Shown: piece by piece, positions 17,352 through 26,570 of the stretch | How the letters are laid out: each line of letters starts with the position of its first letter | Position numbering within the stretch: position 1 is the stretch's first letter | DNA from: Sporosarcina sp. NCCP-2716 | Lineage (GTDB): Bacteria; Bacillota; Bacilli; Bacillales_A; Planococcaceae | NCBI RefSeq assembly: GCF_023707985.1 | Contig: NZ_BRCF01000003.1 | Span: 124,001 to 188,000 of the forward strand | Length of the DNA stretch: 64,000 nucleotides | Direction of reading: 5' to 3' | Position numbers and translations under genes: made by a program | The notes under the pieces: generated by a model | Told to the model about the DNA's origin: nothing | The model's database searches: none | Seen by the model: only the letters and a program-made list of their open reading frames with translations

Positions 17352-18315
17352 GAGGCACCTCTTTCAGCGCAAGTCCGATCGTCCGGTTGAACGATGCCGG
17401 TACCGAGCCGCCGGTTGTAAATGGCAGCGGCTCCGGCAGCAGCGGACTCGCCGTAACATTCAGCCGTTCCCCGACGAGCGCCAGCAGTTCATCCATCGAA
17501 GCATACGGCCCATTGATGAGCAGATGAGTGATCGTCGCACCGCCGTTCCACAAGTTATATCGATAGAAATTGACGAGTTTCTCCAGCTCCTGCACGATTG
17601 CCCGCGGAGACAGCAAAGACGACGAAGCCGGCAGATCCGTTTCCGTCAGGCTGATATCCGCCGCGCTCTCCAAATCGACCGGGCGCATGAACAAAGGGTA
17701 GTGCTCGTGAAAGATCGAAACGACGAGCTTGCCCGCCGTCAAGTCCGCCAGCAATACATGCTCATCCCCGGTGAAGCGATGTTTCTCGTGCGCGAGCCGG
17801 TACAGCGCGAGCGGCGCAATGTCCGCAACGAGCGGATCGAACTTCGCCGCTTCAAGTGCCTGCTCGTACCCCGTCAGCACACTTTCCTTCGAAGCGATTA
17901 GGATTGCTTCATTCGACTCGGTATTCGGCAAATACGGCACCACGTCAAAAACCGGATCATCGAACGGCAAATAGATCGACGACCCGATTTCTATGAAAAA
18001 GTGCCCTTTCAGTTCATCTTCCATCACGTCTTCCGGATACGGCACTTTCCGGATCATCACATATGTATCGGGCGCAAGGAACTGGACACTGCGTTTCGCA
18101 ATGCCCCACTCCTTCGCAAGCCCGTCAAGCACGGACACCAGCCCCGCCGGATCCACGACCCGCCCGTCATGCACCACATTCGGCGCAAGCGGCACTTCGA
18201 CCGCTTCCTCGACAGCCAGGTCATCCCCCGCCTTCAGTTTCACGTAGCGGACGGCGTCTTCTTCAATTGTAATCGAGACCGGCCGTTTCGGGCGGGAGAT
18301 GAATGGGATTTGCAT
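17335..18315 (-). CDS. pilM: Type IV pilus assembly protein PilM (actin-like)
   Basis: PilM is a cytoplasmic FtsA-like ATP-binding protein that binds the PilN N terminus. The sequence shows the PilM pattern, with VSITIEEDAVRYVKL at the start, ELKGHFFIEIGSSIYLPFDD in the middle and VLLADLTAGKLVVSIF as the second phosphate-binding region. Length 326 is near the family norm. AAGGAG lies seven bases before the ATG. The gene follows the major pilin after a short AT-rich spacer. Confidence 0.88.
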   Translation of the reverse strand: MQIPFISRPKRPVSITIEEDAVRYVKLKAGDDLAVEEAVEVPLAPNVVHDGRVVDPAGLVSVLDGLAKEWGIAKRSVQFLAPDTYVMIRKVPYPEDVMEDELKGHFFIEIGSSIYLPFDDPVFDVVPYLPNTESNEAILIASKESVLTGYEQALEAAKFDPLVADIAPLALYRLAHEKHRFTGDEHVLLADLTAGKLVVSIFHEHYPLFMRPVDLESAADISLTETDLPASSSLLSPRAIVQELEKLVNFYRYNLWNGGATITHLLINGPYASMDELLALVGERLNVTASPLLPEPLPFTTGGSVPASFNRTIGLALKEVPHASRH

Positions 18316-18367
18316 GGGTTGGCTCCTTGTTGAGAAGTTTAAAGAATTTTTTTCTTATTATAAAGTA

Positions 18368-18805
18368 TTAAATATCGCTTGACTTAACTGTCGTTCCATC
18401 TTCAGTTTTTTTACTGATATCTTTACTAGTTGCATCTTTGAACGTCACTTGTTTCTTACCATTAGCACCTGTTCCAGTTATCTGGTTACCACCACTAACT
18501 TTTTTCACAGTAGTGTTTTCATCAATCTTAAATGAACCTGCATCTTTAATATAACCATCATCACTTAATTTTTTAAGTGTAATAGGTCCAGCTTCATCTG
18601 AGTTCTCAGCGAAGTATAAGTTAGAAGCTGATAGTATCGTTTGGGCATCTGCTTTAATAGCTTTAACCCGACTATTATCAATAATATTCCCAATCGCCGG
18701 TACAGCAATCGCTGCGATGATACCCAAAATGACAATAACTGCGAGCAATTCGACGAGCGTCAGGCCCTTTTCGTTCTTGAGTTTCTTCTGAAGAAATTTC
18801 TTCAA
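18368..18805 (-). CDS. Type IV major pilin (prepilin)
   Basis: The class III signal peptide has cleavage after G14 (NEKG / LTLVELLAVIVILGIIAAIAVPAIG) with Glu at +5. The N-terminal helix resembles ComGC and PilA; the mature C-terminal domain (about 50-145) is a lysine/threonine-rich beta domain without cysteines. The start is a TTG with GGAGGAG upstream. The coding sequence is distinctly AT-rich compared with pilM and pilC on either side. Position between pilC and pilM and a private promoter suggest it is the abundant subunit. The downstream spacer has no clear terminator. Confidence 0.88.
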   Translation of the reverse strand: MKKFLQKKLKNEKGLTLVELLAVIVILGIIAAIAVPAIGNIIDNSRVKAIKADAQTILSASNLYFAENSDEAGPITLKKLSDDGYIKDAGSFKIDENTTVKKVSGGNQITGTGANGKKQVTFKDATSKDISKKTEDGTTVKSSDI

Positions 18806-18847
18806 TGTGTTCTCCTCCTTAGTGTACTTGCTTTTGTTCTTACTGTC

Positions 18848-18879
18848 AGTATATCAAAAGTTCCAGAGAAGTACACCAA
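18848..18879 (-). promoter_or_regulatory. Extended -10 promoter of the major pilin gene
   Basis: Minus-strand TGATATACT (TATACT at 18848-18853) is an extended -10 box. The nearest -35 candidate, TTGGTG (18874-18879), is 20 bp away. A separate promoter would allow high pilin expression inside the pilus locus. Confidence 0.5.
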
Positions 18880-18926
18880 TTTCTCTAGTAATCTAGGTTT
18901 TTTCTCTCTTAGCGGAAACTTTTATC

Positions 18927-20138
18927 CTATAAATTATCGATCTGATTAAATAGATCGAACATCGGCAGCAAGATTGCGAGTACTATAGTCCCGACTAGAC
19001 CTGCAAGCAAGACGATCATGATCGGTTCGATTAGCGCTTTCAGCCGCTCTGTCGAGGCGTCTACCTCACTTTCATAGAAATCGGCGACTTTCGCTAGCAT
19101 GGCGTCAAGTGATCCGGTCTGTTCCCCGATCGCGATCATGTGCGGAATGAGCGGCGGGAATGCCCAGTGGCCTTCCATCGGCTCGGTGAGCGAACCGCCG
19201 CGCTCCAATGATTCGCGCGATCGGGCGAGCACGTTCTTCACGACTTCGTTGCTGACGACGCGTTCTGTCATGGACAGCGACTGCAGGATTGGCACGGAGC
19301 TCGAAAACAGGGAGCTGAGCGTTCGGGTCAGCATGGCGAGCACCGATTTTTTCGCGATATCACCGAAAACCGGAATCCGCAACAGGATCGTATCTAGCAG
19401 CAGCTTGCCCCGCGGGTTTGTCCGAAGCAGATAGAAGCCGACAGCGATTGCTGCGAACAGCATGACAAGTACATACCAATACGTCAGCGCAAAATCACTA
19501 GCCGACATGACGAAGCGGGTCAGCAATGGCAGTTCGCCGCCGACGCTGTCGAACAGGTCGACGAACATCGGCACGACGAATGTCAGCAGGAAGATGACGA
19601 CCCCTATTGCGACGATGCCGACGACGACCGGGTATGACAGCGCGGACATGACTTTCTGACGTGTTTTGTACGCTTTCTCGTAATGGACAGCCAGCCGGTC
19701 GAGTGATTCGTCGAGCGTCCCGGAAAGCTCCCCCGCCCGGATCATGTTGATGACGAGCGGTTCGAACGCTTTCGGGTGCTTCGCGAACGAGTCCGACAGC
19801 GCGCCGCCAGTCCGCAGGTCTTCATTCACCTCGGTAAGAATTTTCTTGAACTGTTTGCCGTCGACCTGGAGGGAGAGGATACGGATCGATTCGACGATCG
19901 TGACACCTGCCCGCAGCAAAGTCGAAAACTGGCGCAGGAACATGATGAAATGCTGGCGTTTGACCGGTTTGCCGAGCTGGATGTCTTTCGTCAGCGTCGT
20001 TTCGGCCTGTTCCGTCAGGTTCTTCACCCGTATACCTTCCCGCTTCAGTTTCAAGGCAGCTTCCCGTTTATTGTCGGCAACGATGACGCCTGTGCGGACA
20101 GACCGCGCGTCGCGTCCGTCGTACTTGAAGCGCGCCAC
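18927..20138 (-). CDS. pilC: Type IV pilus platform protein PilC
   Basis: PilC is the inner-membrane platform on which PilB and PilT act. The 403-residue protein has the duplicated T2SS-F domain, with FLRQFSTLLRAGVTIVES in the first half and MLTRTLSSLFSSSVPILQSL in the second. There are three main hydrophobic segments, and IEPIMIVLLAGLVGTIVLAI marks the C-terminal helix. The start is a GTG with GGAGG upstream. It directly follows pilT. Confidence 0.95.
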   Translation of the reverse strand: MARFKYDGRDARSVRTGVIVADNKREAALKLKREGIRVKNLTEQAETTLTKDIQLGKPVKRQHFIMFLRQFSTLLRAGVTIVESIRILSLQVDGKQFKKILTEVNEDLRTGGALSDSFAKHPKAFEPLVINMIRAGELSGTLDESLDRLAVHYEKAYKTRQKVMSALSYPVVVGIVAIGVVIFLLTFVVPMFVDLFDSVGGELPLLTRFVMSASDFALTYWYVLVMLFAAIAVGFYLLRTNPRGKLLLDTILLRIPVFGDIAKKSVLAMLTRTLSSLFSSSVPILQSLSMTERVVSNEVVKNVLARSRESLERGGSLTEPMEGHWAFPPLIPHMIAIGEQTGSLDAMLAKVADFYESEVDASTERLKALIEPIMIVLLAGLVGTIVLAILLPMFDLFNQIDNL

Positions 20139-20140
20139 GG

Positions 20141-21181
20141 TTACGATTCCTCCGTAAGGAACGGCTCGGCAGTATCATAGGAGATCAGTCCATTGTCGAG
20201 AAGCTCTTTCACGGACGCGTTCATCATATGCATGCCCATTGCCCGGTTCGTCTGGATGACGTTCGGGATTTGGTGGACCTTCTCTGAACGGATCAGGTTC
20301 GCGACGGCTGCGTTGTTGATCATCAGCTCGGTCGCTGCCCGTCGCCCTTGCTGATCGGAAGTCGGCAGGAGCCGCTGCGACAGGACGGCTGTCAGCACAC
20401 CAGCGAGCTGGACGCGGATCTGCGCCTGTTGGCCGTGCGGGAAGACGTCGATGATCCGGTCGATCGTCGACGCGGCACTCCATGTGTGGAGCGTCGCGAG
20501 AACGAGGTGGCCGGTTTCGGCAGCGGTGATCGCCGTCGAAATCGTCTCGAGATCGCGCATCTCTCCGACGAGGATGACGTCTGGATCTTGCCGCAACGCC
20601 GCGCGCAGTCCGTCCGCGAACGTATCGGCATCGAATCCGACTTCACGCTGATCGATGATGCTCGCCTTATGATGATGCATGTACTCGATCGGGTCCTCGA
20701 GCGTCAAAATGTGCTTTCTCGAGGTTTCATTCAGATAATCGATCATCGAAGCGAGTGTCGTCGACTTACCGGAGCCGGTCGGGCCTGTCACGAGGATGAG
20801 ACCTTGTTTTGTCTCCGCAAGCGTCTTCAAGATGCCCGGCATCTGGAGCGACTCAATGGAAGGGATGTCAGTCGGAATCGTCCGGAATGCAAGCGACGTC
20901 ACGCCGCGCTGCTGGAATGCGTTGACCCGGAAGCGTGCAGCTCCAGGGACTTCATAGGAATAATCGATCTGACCGCGCTCCCGGAACTCGGCGAACAGTT
21001 TCTCCGGCACGGTCGCTTCGGCCGCCGCCATTGTGAACTGTTCGTCGATCGGCTCCGTGCCGTACCGTTTCAAGTCCCCGTTGATACGGAAGACGGGCGG
21101 CGAATCGATCGTCAGATGGACGTCCGACGCGTTCAGCTCCACCGCTTTCCTCAGCACGTTATCGATCTGTTCTTTCATCAT
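20141..21181 (-). CDS. pilT: Pilus retraction ATPase PilT
   Basis: PilT powers pilus retraction. Walker A GPTGSGKS is at 133-140, Asp and His boxes follow (LEDPIEYMHHH, LATLHTWSAASTIDRIID), and the PilT-specific AIRNLIRE-like motif appears as AAVANLIRSEK (291-301). The length of 346 is typical. GGGGGGGAG precedes two adjacent ATGs. Presence of a retraction ATPase implies twitching or DNA-uptake-capable pili rather than a pure secretion pseudopilus. Confidence 0.95.
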   Translation of the reverse strand: MMKEQIDNVLRKAVELNASDVHLTIDSPPVFRINGDLKRYGTEPIDEQFTMAAAEATVPEKLFAEFRERGQIDYSYEVPGAARFRVNAFQQRGVTSLAFRTIPTDIPSIESLQMPGILKTLAETKQGLILVTGPTGSGKSTTLASMIDYLNETSRKHILTLEDPIEYMHHHKASIIDQREVGFDADTFADGLRAALRQDPDVILVGEMRDLETISTAITAAETGHLVLATLHTWSAASTIDRIIDVFPHGQQAQIRVQLAGVLTAVLSQRLLPTSDQQGRRAATELMINNAAVANLIRSEKVHQIPNVIQTNRAMGMHMMNASVKELLDNGLISYDTAEPFLTEES

Positions 21182-21191
21182 GACTCCCCCC

Positions 21192-22853
21192 CTACTCCGG
21201 CAGTGCGACGCGGAGCACTTCTTCCGTCGTCGTCAAGCCCTGTTTCACTTTGTCGAGCCCGTCATCGATGAGGAAGACGGTGCCGCTATTGACCGCCGCT
21301 TCGCGCATCTTTGCAGGTGTCGAGTGGCTGTTGATCAAGTCCCGCATCGCGTCATCGATGATGAGCACCTCATGGATCGCGACCCGTCCCCGGTAGCCCG
21401 TCATGTTACACGCAGCGCAGCCCGGCCCCCGGTTCACTTCGTCGATCGACATGCCGCGTTTTGCAAAGATCTCCTGTTCCCGCGTAGAGGCCGGCATCTT
21501 GCGGCCGCAGTCGCGGCACACTTTCCGGATGAGCCGCTGGGCGACAATTGCGTTCAGCGAAGCCGTCACAAGGAACGGTTCCACGCCCATATCGAGCAGC
21601 CGTGTGATCGACGCGACCGAGTCGTTCGTATGGATTGTGCTGAGAACAAGATGGCCCGTCAACGACGCCCGGATCGCGATCTCGACCGTGTCCCGGTCGC
21701 GGATCTCCCCGACCATGACGATGTCCGGATCCTGCCGAAGGATCGAGCGGAGTCCGGTTGCAAACGTGAGCCCGACGTTCTGGTTCACTTGGATCTGGTT
21801 GACGCCGGAGAGCTGGTACTCGACCGGGTCTTCCACGGTGATGATGTTCACTTCTTCATTGTTGAGCCGGTTGAGTGCGGCGTACAGCGTCGAGGATTTA
21901 CCGGACCCCGTCGGCCCGGAGATGAGCACGATGCCGTTCGGCCGGCCGATCTCCTCCAGGAAGCGGTCGAGGTTCAGCGGACTGAACCCGAGCTTCTTCA
22001 AGTCGCTGAGTGAGCTGCTCAAGTCGAGGATACGCATGACAATCTTCTCCCCGAAAATGGTCGGAAGCGTCGAGACCCGTAAGTCGATCGGACGGAAGTC
22101 GATCGTCGTCTTGATTCGCCCGTCTTGAGGAAGCCTCTGCTCCGTAATATCCAAGTTTGCGAGAATCTTGATGCGTGCTGTCAGCATTCCCTGCATATGC
22201 TTCGGCAAAACACGCTCCGTCTTCAACATGCCGTCCAGCCGGAAGCGGATGAGCAGTTCATTCTCCTGCGGATCGAGGTGGATGTCGCTCGCCTTCTGTG
22301 TGACAGCCGACACCATGAGCTGGTTGACGAGCCGCACGACCGGTGAATCGAGATCGGTCAGCTCTTCCTGCTGCTGTTGAGCCTTCTCCTCCGGCTGGTC
22401 GATGAAAATGTCCTCGAATGATTCATCTTCATAATACTTTGAGATTGTCCGCAGAATATCGTCCTTCGACGCGATTGCCGTTTCGATATGGAAACCGGTC
22501 GACAGTCGCAGATCCTCAATCGTCAAGTAATCCATCGGGTCGCTCATCGCGACGAACAGCCGGTCGCCGTCCGTCTTCAAAGGAACGAGGAGATTGCGTT
22601 TCGCGAACTCCTTTGGCACGATATTGAACAGCTTCGGGTCGAACGGGTAGCGGAACAGGTTGATGTGCGGGATGCCGAGCTGGAACTCGAGCACTTCGAT
22701 CAGCTGCTGTTCCGTAATATAGCCGCGTGCGAGCAGCGCATCGCCGAGCCGCTGATCGCGAGGTTTCTCGGCCAGCGCCGTGTCGAGCTGACTGGATGTG
22801 ATCAATCCTGACTCGACGAGCAGATCGCCGAGCCGTTTACGAGGTGTTGCCAT
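21192..22853 (-). CDS. pilB: Pilus extension ATPase PilB with MshEN domain
   Basis: PilB polymerises pilin. The N-terminal domain has two MshEN-type motifs 28 residues apart, RLGDLLVESGLIT (7-19) and RLGDALLARGYIT (35-47). MshEN domains in MshE and many PilB proteins bind c-di-GMP. The ATPase core has Walker A GPTGSGKS (313-320) and Walker B-like DPDIVMVGEIRD (375-386). A tetracysteine zinc site is formed by C446, C449, C479 and C482. It is the first of the core assembly genes in transcription order. Confidence 0.95.
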   Translation of the reverse strand: MATPRKRLGDLLVESGLITSSQLDTALAEKPRDQRLGDALLARGYITEQQLIEVLEFQLGIPHINLFRYPFDPKLFNIVPKEFAKRNLLVPLKTDGDRLFVAMSDPMDYLTIEDLRLSTGFHIETAIASKDDILRTISKYYEDESFEDIFIDQPEEKAQQQQEELTDLDSPVVRLVNQLMVSAVTQKASDIHLDPQENELLIRFRLDGMLKTERVLPKHMQGMLTARIKILANLDITEQRLPQDGRIKTTIDFRPIDLRVSTLPTIFGEKIVMRILDLSSSLSDLKKLGFSPLNLDRFLEEIGRPNGIVLISGPTGSGKSSTLYAALNRLNNEEVNIITVEDPVEYQLSGVNQIQVNQNVGLTFATGLRSILRQDPDIVMVGEIRDRDTVEIAIRASLTGHLVLSTIHTNDSVASITRLLDMGVEPFLVTASLNAIVAQRLIRKVCRDCGRKMPASTREQEIFAKRGMSIDEVNRGPGCAACNMTGYRGRVAIHEVLIIDDAMRDLINSHSTPAKMREAAVNSGTVFLIDDGLDKVKQGLTTTEEVLRVALPE

Positions 22854-22877
22854 GACTGTTCTCCTCCAAACTGCAGA

Positions 22878-24386
22878 TTACTTGATGAGATTGCCGCCTT
22901 TGTCGTAAATATGTCCGTCGCTTTCCGGTTTTGTCGACGGCTTGCCATTCAAATTGCCGACAGCGTCATCCGGATTGCCTGACGGCGGCTTGCTGCCTGA
23001 TGCGTTGTTGCCCCCGTTACCTGAGCCAGTGCCTCCTGAAGGCGGTTTGTTCGATGTATTTCCATTTTGGGATTCATTTCCGCCGGATGAATTGCCGCCG
23101 TCCGTGTTTCCGTTGGTCGAGCCATCACTAGTCGAACCTGTGCCATCATTAGCCGTTCCGTCAGTCGAAGGCTGTCCGTCTGTCCCTGTACCGTCTGAAC
23201 CGGCAGAGCCGTCACCAGTTCCAGTTTCCTGTTCCGGGCGGGCCAGCGCATGCTCTTCCACACGGGCTACCGGCGCATAGAAGTCCTCGGAAACTGCTTC
23301 GATGTTCAGCACTTCCCCGTCTTCCACGACTTTCCGCTGCACGATCACTTCCAAGCCGTCCTTGCCCTTCTCCAGCTCGTCCACCCTGCCTACCGCAAAA
23401 TCACGGTTATATTGGATGGTCGTCTTCGGCTTGAACGTATTCGTCTCCGCCACGTAAGGTTCATACGCAAAGCGGAGCGGCAGGCCTACAATCGAAACGT
23501 GCAGAGCGCCGTCACTCCACTTGGAGCGGATCATATAGGAAGTATCGTTCGGATTGGTCACTTTGAGATCGAGGCCGAGCTGCCGGTTGACAGCTGCTTC
23601 GAACCCAGGTTTCACCCCGTCCAGCAATTCCGTCCGGATTGACCGGTCTTCCACCCAAAAATTCGTTTTAAGTGCTGCTTCGTATAGCGCAGAAGCGACC
23701 AATGTCAGCTCATCATCCGCGACAAGACCAGGCTCCGTCTCCTCGGTGAATGCCAGGAGAGAAAATGGCTGTTTCGGTTCCAGCACGTGGCCATCGAGCG
23801 CTTCAACAATGTCCATCATGGGAACTGAGAATCCATCGACAGCGAGTTCTGCGGATGCAATCGCCGAAGTCGGCTGGCTCGACTCTAAGTAGTCCGCAAG
23901 GTGGACAGACTGCGGCATGATGCCCGAGGCAAGCTTGTCGCTGATTCCCTGCGCCAAAGCGGTGATCTCCCCGTCACTGAGCGTCAACATTGGCAGTTCC
24001 TGCTTCAACAATGCCCGCAGACCGTCTTCGCTTACAGTTGCGAGGAGTGGATTTTCCGCTTCCGTTTCCGCCTGATCGACCGTCGCGGATGGATTGTACT
24101 CAACAAGATCCGCAGGCAGTGGAATCTCCGTATCCTGATAGACCAGATCGGCCTGCAGATTATCCTGCATGCCGAGCAGGTCGGACGTCAGCTTGATCTC
24201 AGCTTCCCGGCTCGTCTGGTTCGACAGATCGAACGGCCCCGCGTATGTATGATCGCCGAAGCGCTTGCCGAACAGCCATTGGTCCGCAGCAAACGAACCG
24301 GCAGACGCCACGCCAAACAGCAGCAGCGACACGCCCAATATACTTATGAAATACTTACCAATTGTCCGATTGCCCACGTTCCGCAA
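22878..24386 (-). CDS. VanW-family exported protein in the pilus locus
   Basis: The N terminus has one transmembrane or signal segment (KYFISILGVSLLLFGVASAG). Residues about 190-305 resemble a VanW domain (LVASALYEAALKTNFWVEDR, GFEAAVNRQLGLDLKVTNPND). A G5-like or beta segment follows at about 310-365. The last 135 residues are a Gly/Ser/Asn/Thr-rich low-complexity tail ending HIYDKGGNLIK. The function of VanW proteins is unknown. Lying between pilB and the minor pilins, it probably belongs to the pilus system, perhaps as a surface or wall-spanning component; that is inference. Confidence 0.7.
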   Translation of the reverse strand: MRNVGNRTIGKYFISILGVSLLLFGVASAGSFAADQWLFGKRFGDHTYAGPFDLSNQTSREAEIKLTSDLLGMQDNLQADLVYQDTEIPLPADLVEYNPSATVDQAETEAENPLLATVSEDGLRALLKQELPMLTLSDGEITALAQGISDKLASGIMPQSVHLADYLESSQPTSAIASAELAVDGFSVPMMDIVEALDGHVLEPKQPFSLLAFTEETEPGLVADDELTLVASALYEAALKTNFWVEDRSIRTELLDGVKPGFEAAVNRQLGLDLKVTNPNDTSYMIRSKWSDGALHVSIVGLPLRFAYEPYVAETNTFKPKTTIQYNRDFAVGRVDELEKGKDGLEVIVQRKVVEDGEVLNIEAVSEDFYAPVARVEEHALARPEQETGTGDGSAGSDGTGTDGQPSTDGTANDGTGSTSDGSTNGNTDGGNSSGGNESQNGNTSNKPPSGGTGSGNGGNNASGSKPPSGNPDDAVGNLNGKPSTKPESDGHIYDKGGNLIK

Positions 24387-24408
24387 GCCTCCATTCCCAT
24401 TCTCTCAT

Positions 24409-24648
24409 TTATTGCTCCGCCTGCCGCTTCGCCAGCAGTACAGCTGTCGCTAGTGATAAACCTATTATCACCAAAAGCGCATACCATACCGACATCGTCT
24501 GCGCCACCAGCATCGCGAGAAACGCTGTGGACGCCCCAAGCAGGACGATCCATAGGGTGATTGTCGGGAGTCGGTCGGTGCGGACGAACCAGAAGACGAC
24601 CCCGGCGACGAGGAGAGTCAGTAGTAGTAAAAATAGGTAAGGTGTCAT
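24409..24648 (-). CDS. Small membrane protein of the pilus locus
   Basis: The 79-residue protein is almost all hydrophobic, with two or three transmembrane helices (PYLFLLLLTLLVAGVVFWFV, TLWIVLLGASTAFLAML, YALLVIIGLSLATAVLLA) and a basic end. AAGGAG precedes the ATG at good spacing. I do not recognise the family. It lies between the solenoid pseudopilin and the VanW gene on the same strand, so it is probably co-transcribed. Confidence 0.65.
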   Translation of the reverse strand: MTPYLFLLLLTLLVAGVVFWFVRTDRLPTITLWIVLLGASTAFLAMLVAQTMSVWYALLVIIGLSLATAVLLAKRQAEQ

Positions 24649-24681
24649 TTGGATCTCTCCTTCGGTTTTCTGAAGCGTACA

Positions 24682-26118
24682 TTATTTATATTCAACATCG
24701 ATTTGGGGAGTTGGCCAAATAGTTTCGTTAGGTACATCTTCTTGGCTGCCTACCCCACAATTTTTTAATGCATCAGATGGCTTTGAAAACTTTTCTATTT
24801 TATTTGACGTATAGTCATTTGAATGTTTAGTTTTTACTTTTCCGGACAAATAAATTCTGCTGTAACTGTCTATTGTAATATCTCCGTCAACCGTAAGGTC
24901 TCCAGCTATACAGAAACGGCTAGGGATATTACTATTTTTCTTCAAGTTTAGCTTGCCGCCAATATTTGCATTTCCGTTTACCGCAAAAGTTGAAGCTTGC
25001 AATTCCAAGTGTTTGTTCAAAGTCAAAACGCCGTCAATATTTAGAGTTGAATATTGTGCACTATTAATCATATCAGCTGTAAAAGGACCCTTCGTGTAAA
25101 TGAATGAATGTTCTATATCATTCATGTTCCCAGCTCTATATGAACCATTAATGTACATCTTGGTGTGTTGAAGGTCATTCATATTTTTCGCTTTAAAACT
25201 TCCGTTAACTTTGTACTCAGAACCCATCAATTTATTCATGTTTTCAGCTTCAAAGTTCCCATTAATATAAACCTTTGTATCTTGTACGTCATTCATATTT
25301 CTAGCTATGAAATCCATGTTCGAATAGAGAGTGTTCCTTTGCAAATCGATGTTTCCATTATTCGCTTTGGCATAACCACTTGGGAAATATACGTGAGAGG
25401 CTTGAATAGAACTAACGTTATCATTTTTGTTGTAATAACATGTTTTGTCCTGAATTGAAGACGCGGAACAATGATTTCCCACACTTGTATTTGGATATAA
25501 TTTTGTAAAATCAACATTACCTATTATTGATCCAGGTCCGTTATCGTTTCCTGGTGCAAGGTCAAAGGAGATGGTAATGAATTCTTGTAAATATGATAAT
25601 TTTTTTCGCGGCACATTGTTATTAAATACTCCGCTTATCGATGAATTGATTATAACAGCACTGCCTTCATTGATTTCCTCTATAGTAAATTTTTCAGGTT
25701 CAAACGTGTATGAGTTACTAATTTGTATTTTAACTGGTGAACGATTAATTTCCTTAACTTCTTCATTTAAAATGTTGTAAAGCATGTTATTGATGTCTCT
25801 TTGAACAGATTTAAAGTCAACTGATTTTTGAGTACTGCCTGGTCTTTGAATTTCCCTTAACTGATCATTAATTAATTGGTTCGCCTTTTTTTCTAAAACA
25901 GGGACGCTTTGAAAATATAAGTTCGAAAAATAAGTTTTGTAGAAATCCACTCCTGCCTCAGCAGCTGTGACGGCGAGCTGGTTCTCGTCCACGCGCTGCT
26001 CCTGATTGGCGTTACTAATGGAACCGTTGATGAAGACAGCAGTAATGACAGTGATGAAAACAATAAGAAACAGAACGAGTAATAAGGTGTATCCATTTTC
26101 ATTTCTTAGCTTTCTCAA
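24682..26118 (-). CDS. Large PilX-like pseudopilin with 19-residue solenoid repeats
   Basis: The N terminus (NENG / YTLLLVLFLIVFITVITAVFI) looks like a PilX-type class III signal, but position +5 is Leu rather than Glu. After a helical region (about 40-125) and a beta region, residues 255-387 hold seven consecutive units of exactly 19 residues with pattern xNhxxhxx[ST]xhxhxGxhxA (for example NMNDLQHTKMYINGSYRAG). Looser repeats continue to about 430. Such periodicity suggests a beta-solenoid, similar in style to bactofilins. Four cysteines (217, 227, 403, 454) could form disulfides. The start is a TTG after GAGGAG. It is strongly AT-rich. A pilus-tip adhesin is my inference. Confidence 0.75.
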   Translation of the reverse strand: MRKLRNENGYTLLLVLFLIVFITVITAVFINGSISNANQEQRVDENQLAVTAAEAGVDFYKTYFSNLYFQSVPVLEKKANQLINDQLREIQRPGSTQKSVDFKSVQRDINNMLYNILNEEVKEINRSPVKIQISNSYTFEPEKFTIEEINEGSAVIINSSISGVFNNNVPRKKLSYLQEFITISFDLAPGNDNGPGSIIGNVDFTKLYPNTSVGNHCSASSIQDKTCYYNKNDNVSSIQASHVYFPSGYAKANNGNIDLQRNTLYSNMDFIARNMNDVQDTKVYINGNFEAENMNKLMGSEYKVNGSFKAKNMNDLQHTKMYINGSYRAGNMNDIEHSFIYTKGPFTADMINSAQYSTLNIDGVLTLNKHLELQASTFAVNGNANIGGKLNLKKNSNIPSRFCIAGDLTVDGDITIDSYSRIYLSGKVKTKHSNDYTSNKIEKFSKPSDALKNCGVGSQEDVPNETIWPTPQIDVEYK

Positions 26119-26129
26119 TTGACATCTCC

Positions 26130-26570
26130 TCAGCCTTCATTTTTATATCTTGAAATGATAGTCGGTACTTTCAATTTCTTATGATCTTTTATACTCTCAA
26201 TAGTGAAGTCAGGTAGTTTAAGATCTTCTTCTTTCGGCTCTATATTTTCTTCTAAAGAAGGTCCATATCTAAATTGGTCGCTTGTATGTCTCAGTAACAC
26301 TTCTGTTCCCTCACACGCTTTAACTGAAATATTATTATCGGAGATTGAAATATCGTAGCATTCTCCCTTACGATGTGCTGCCTGCAGTTTGGTTATAACC
26401 AAGTTGGCTTCCTGTTGAAGTTGCAGTTTTGTCGTTTCTACTTCTGTATGTTTGAAACTTATGGAGATTGTTGTCCAGATGAGAGCTGTTACTAATGAAA
26501 TGAGAACGAGGACTGCAAGGAGCTCCACAAGAGTTAGGCCTCTTTGATTCAACTTTCCAATTTTCATCAT
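26130..26570 (-). CDS. Minor pilin, PilW-like
   Basis: The prepilin signal is NQRG / LTLVELLAVLVLISLVTALIW, cleaved after G11 with Glu at +5. The remaining 110 residues form a small domain with two cysteines (ECYDI, KACEG) that may be disulfide-bonded. The ATG overlaps the stop codon of the preceding pilin gene (ATGA). It is AT-rich. The PilW label reflects its position between PilV-like and PilX-like genes rather than firm homology. Confidence 0.8.
   Translation of the reverse strand: MMKIGKLNQRGLTLVELLAVLVLISLVTALIWTTISISFKHTEVETTKLQLQQEANLVITKLQAAHRKGECYDISISDNNISVKACEGTEVLLRHTSDQFRYGPSLEENIEPKEEDLKLPDFTIESIKDHKKLKVPTIISRYKNEG

Noticed and set aside
15126-22853. Competence (com) pseudopilus or type II secretion operon
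   Set aside because: PilT, PilM, PilN and PilO with several minor pilins indicate a true type IV pilus; the comG gene order is not matched.
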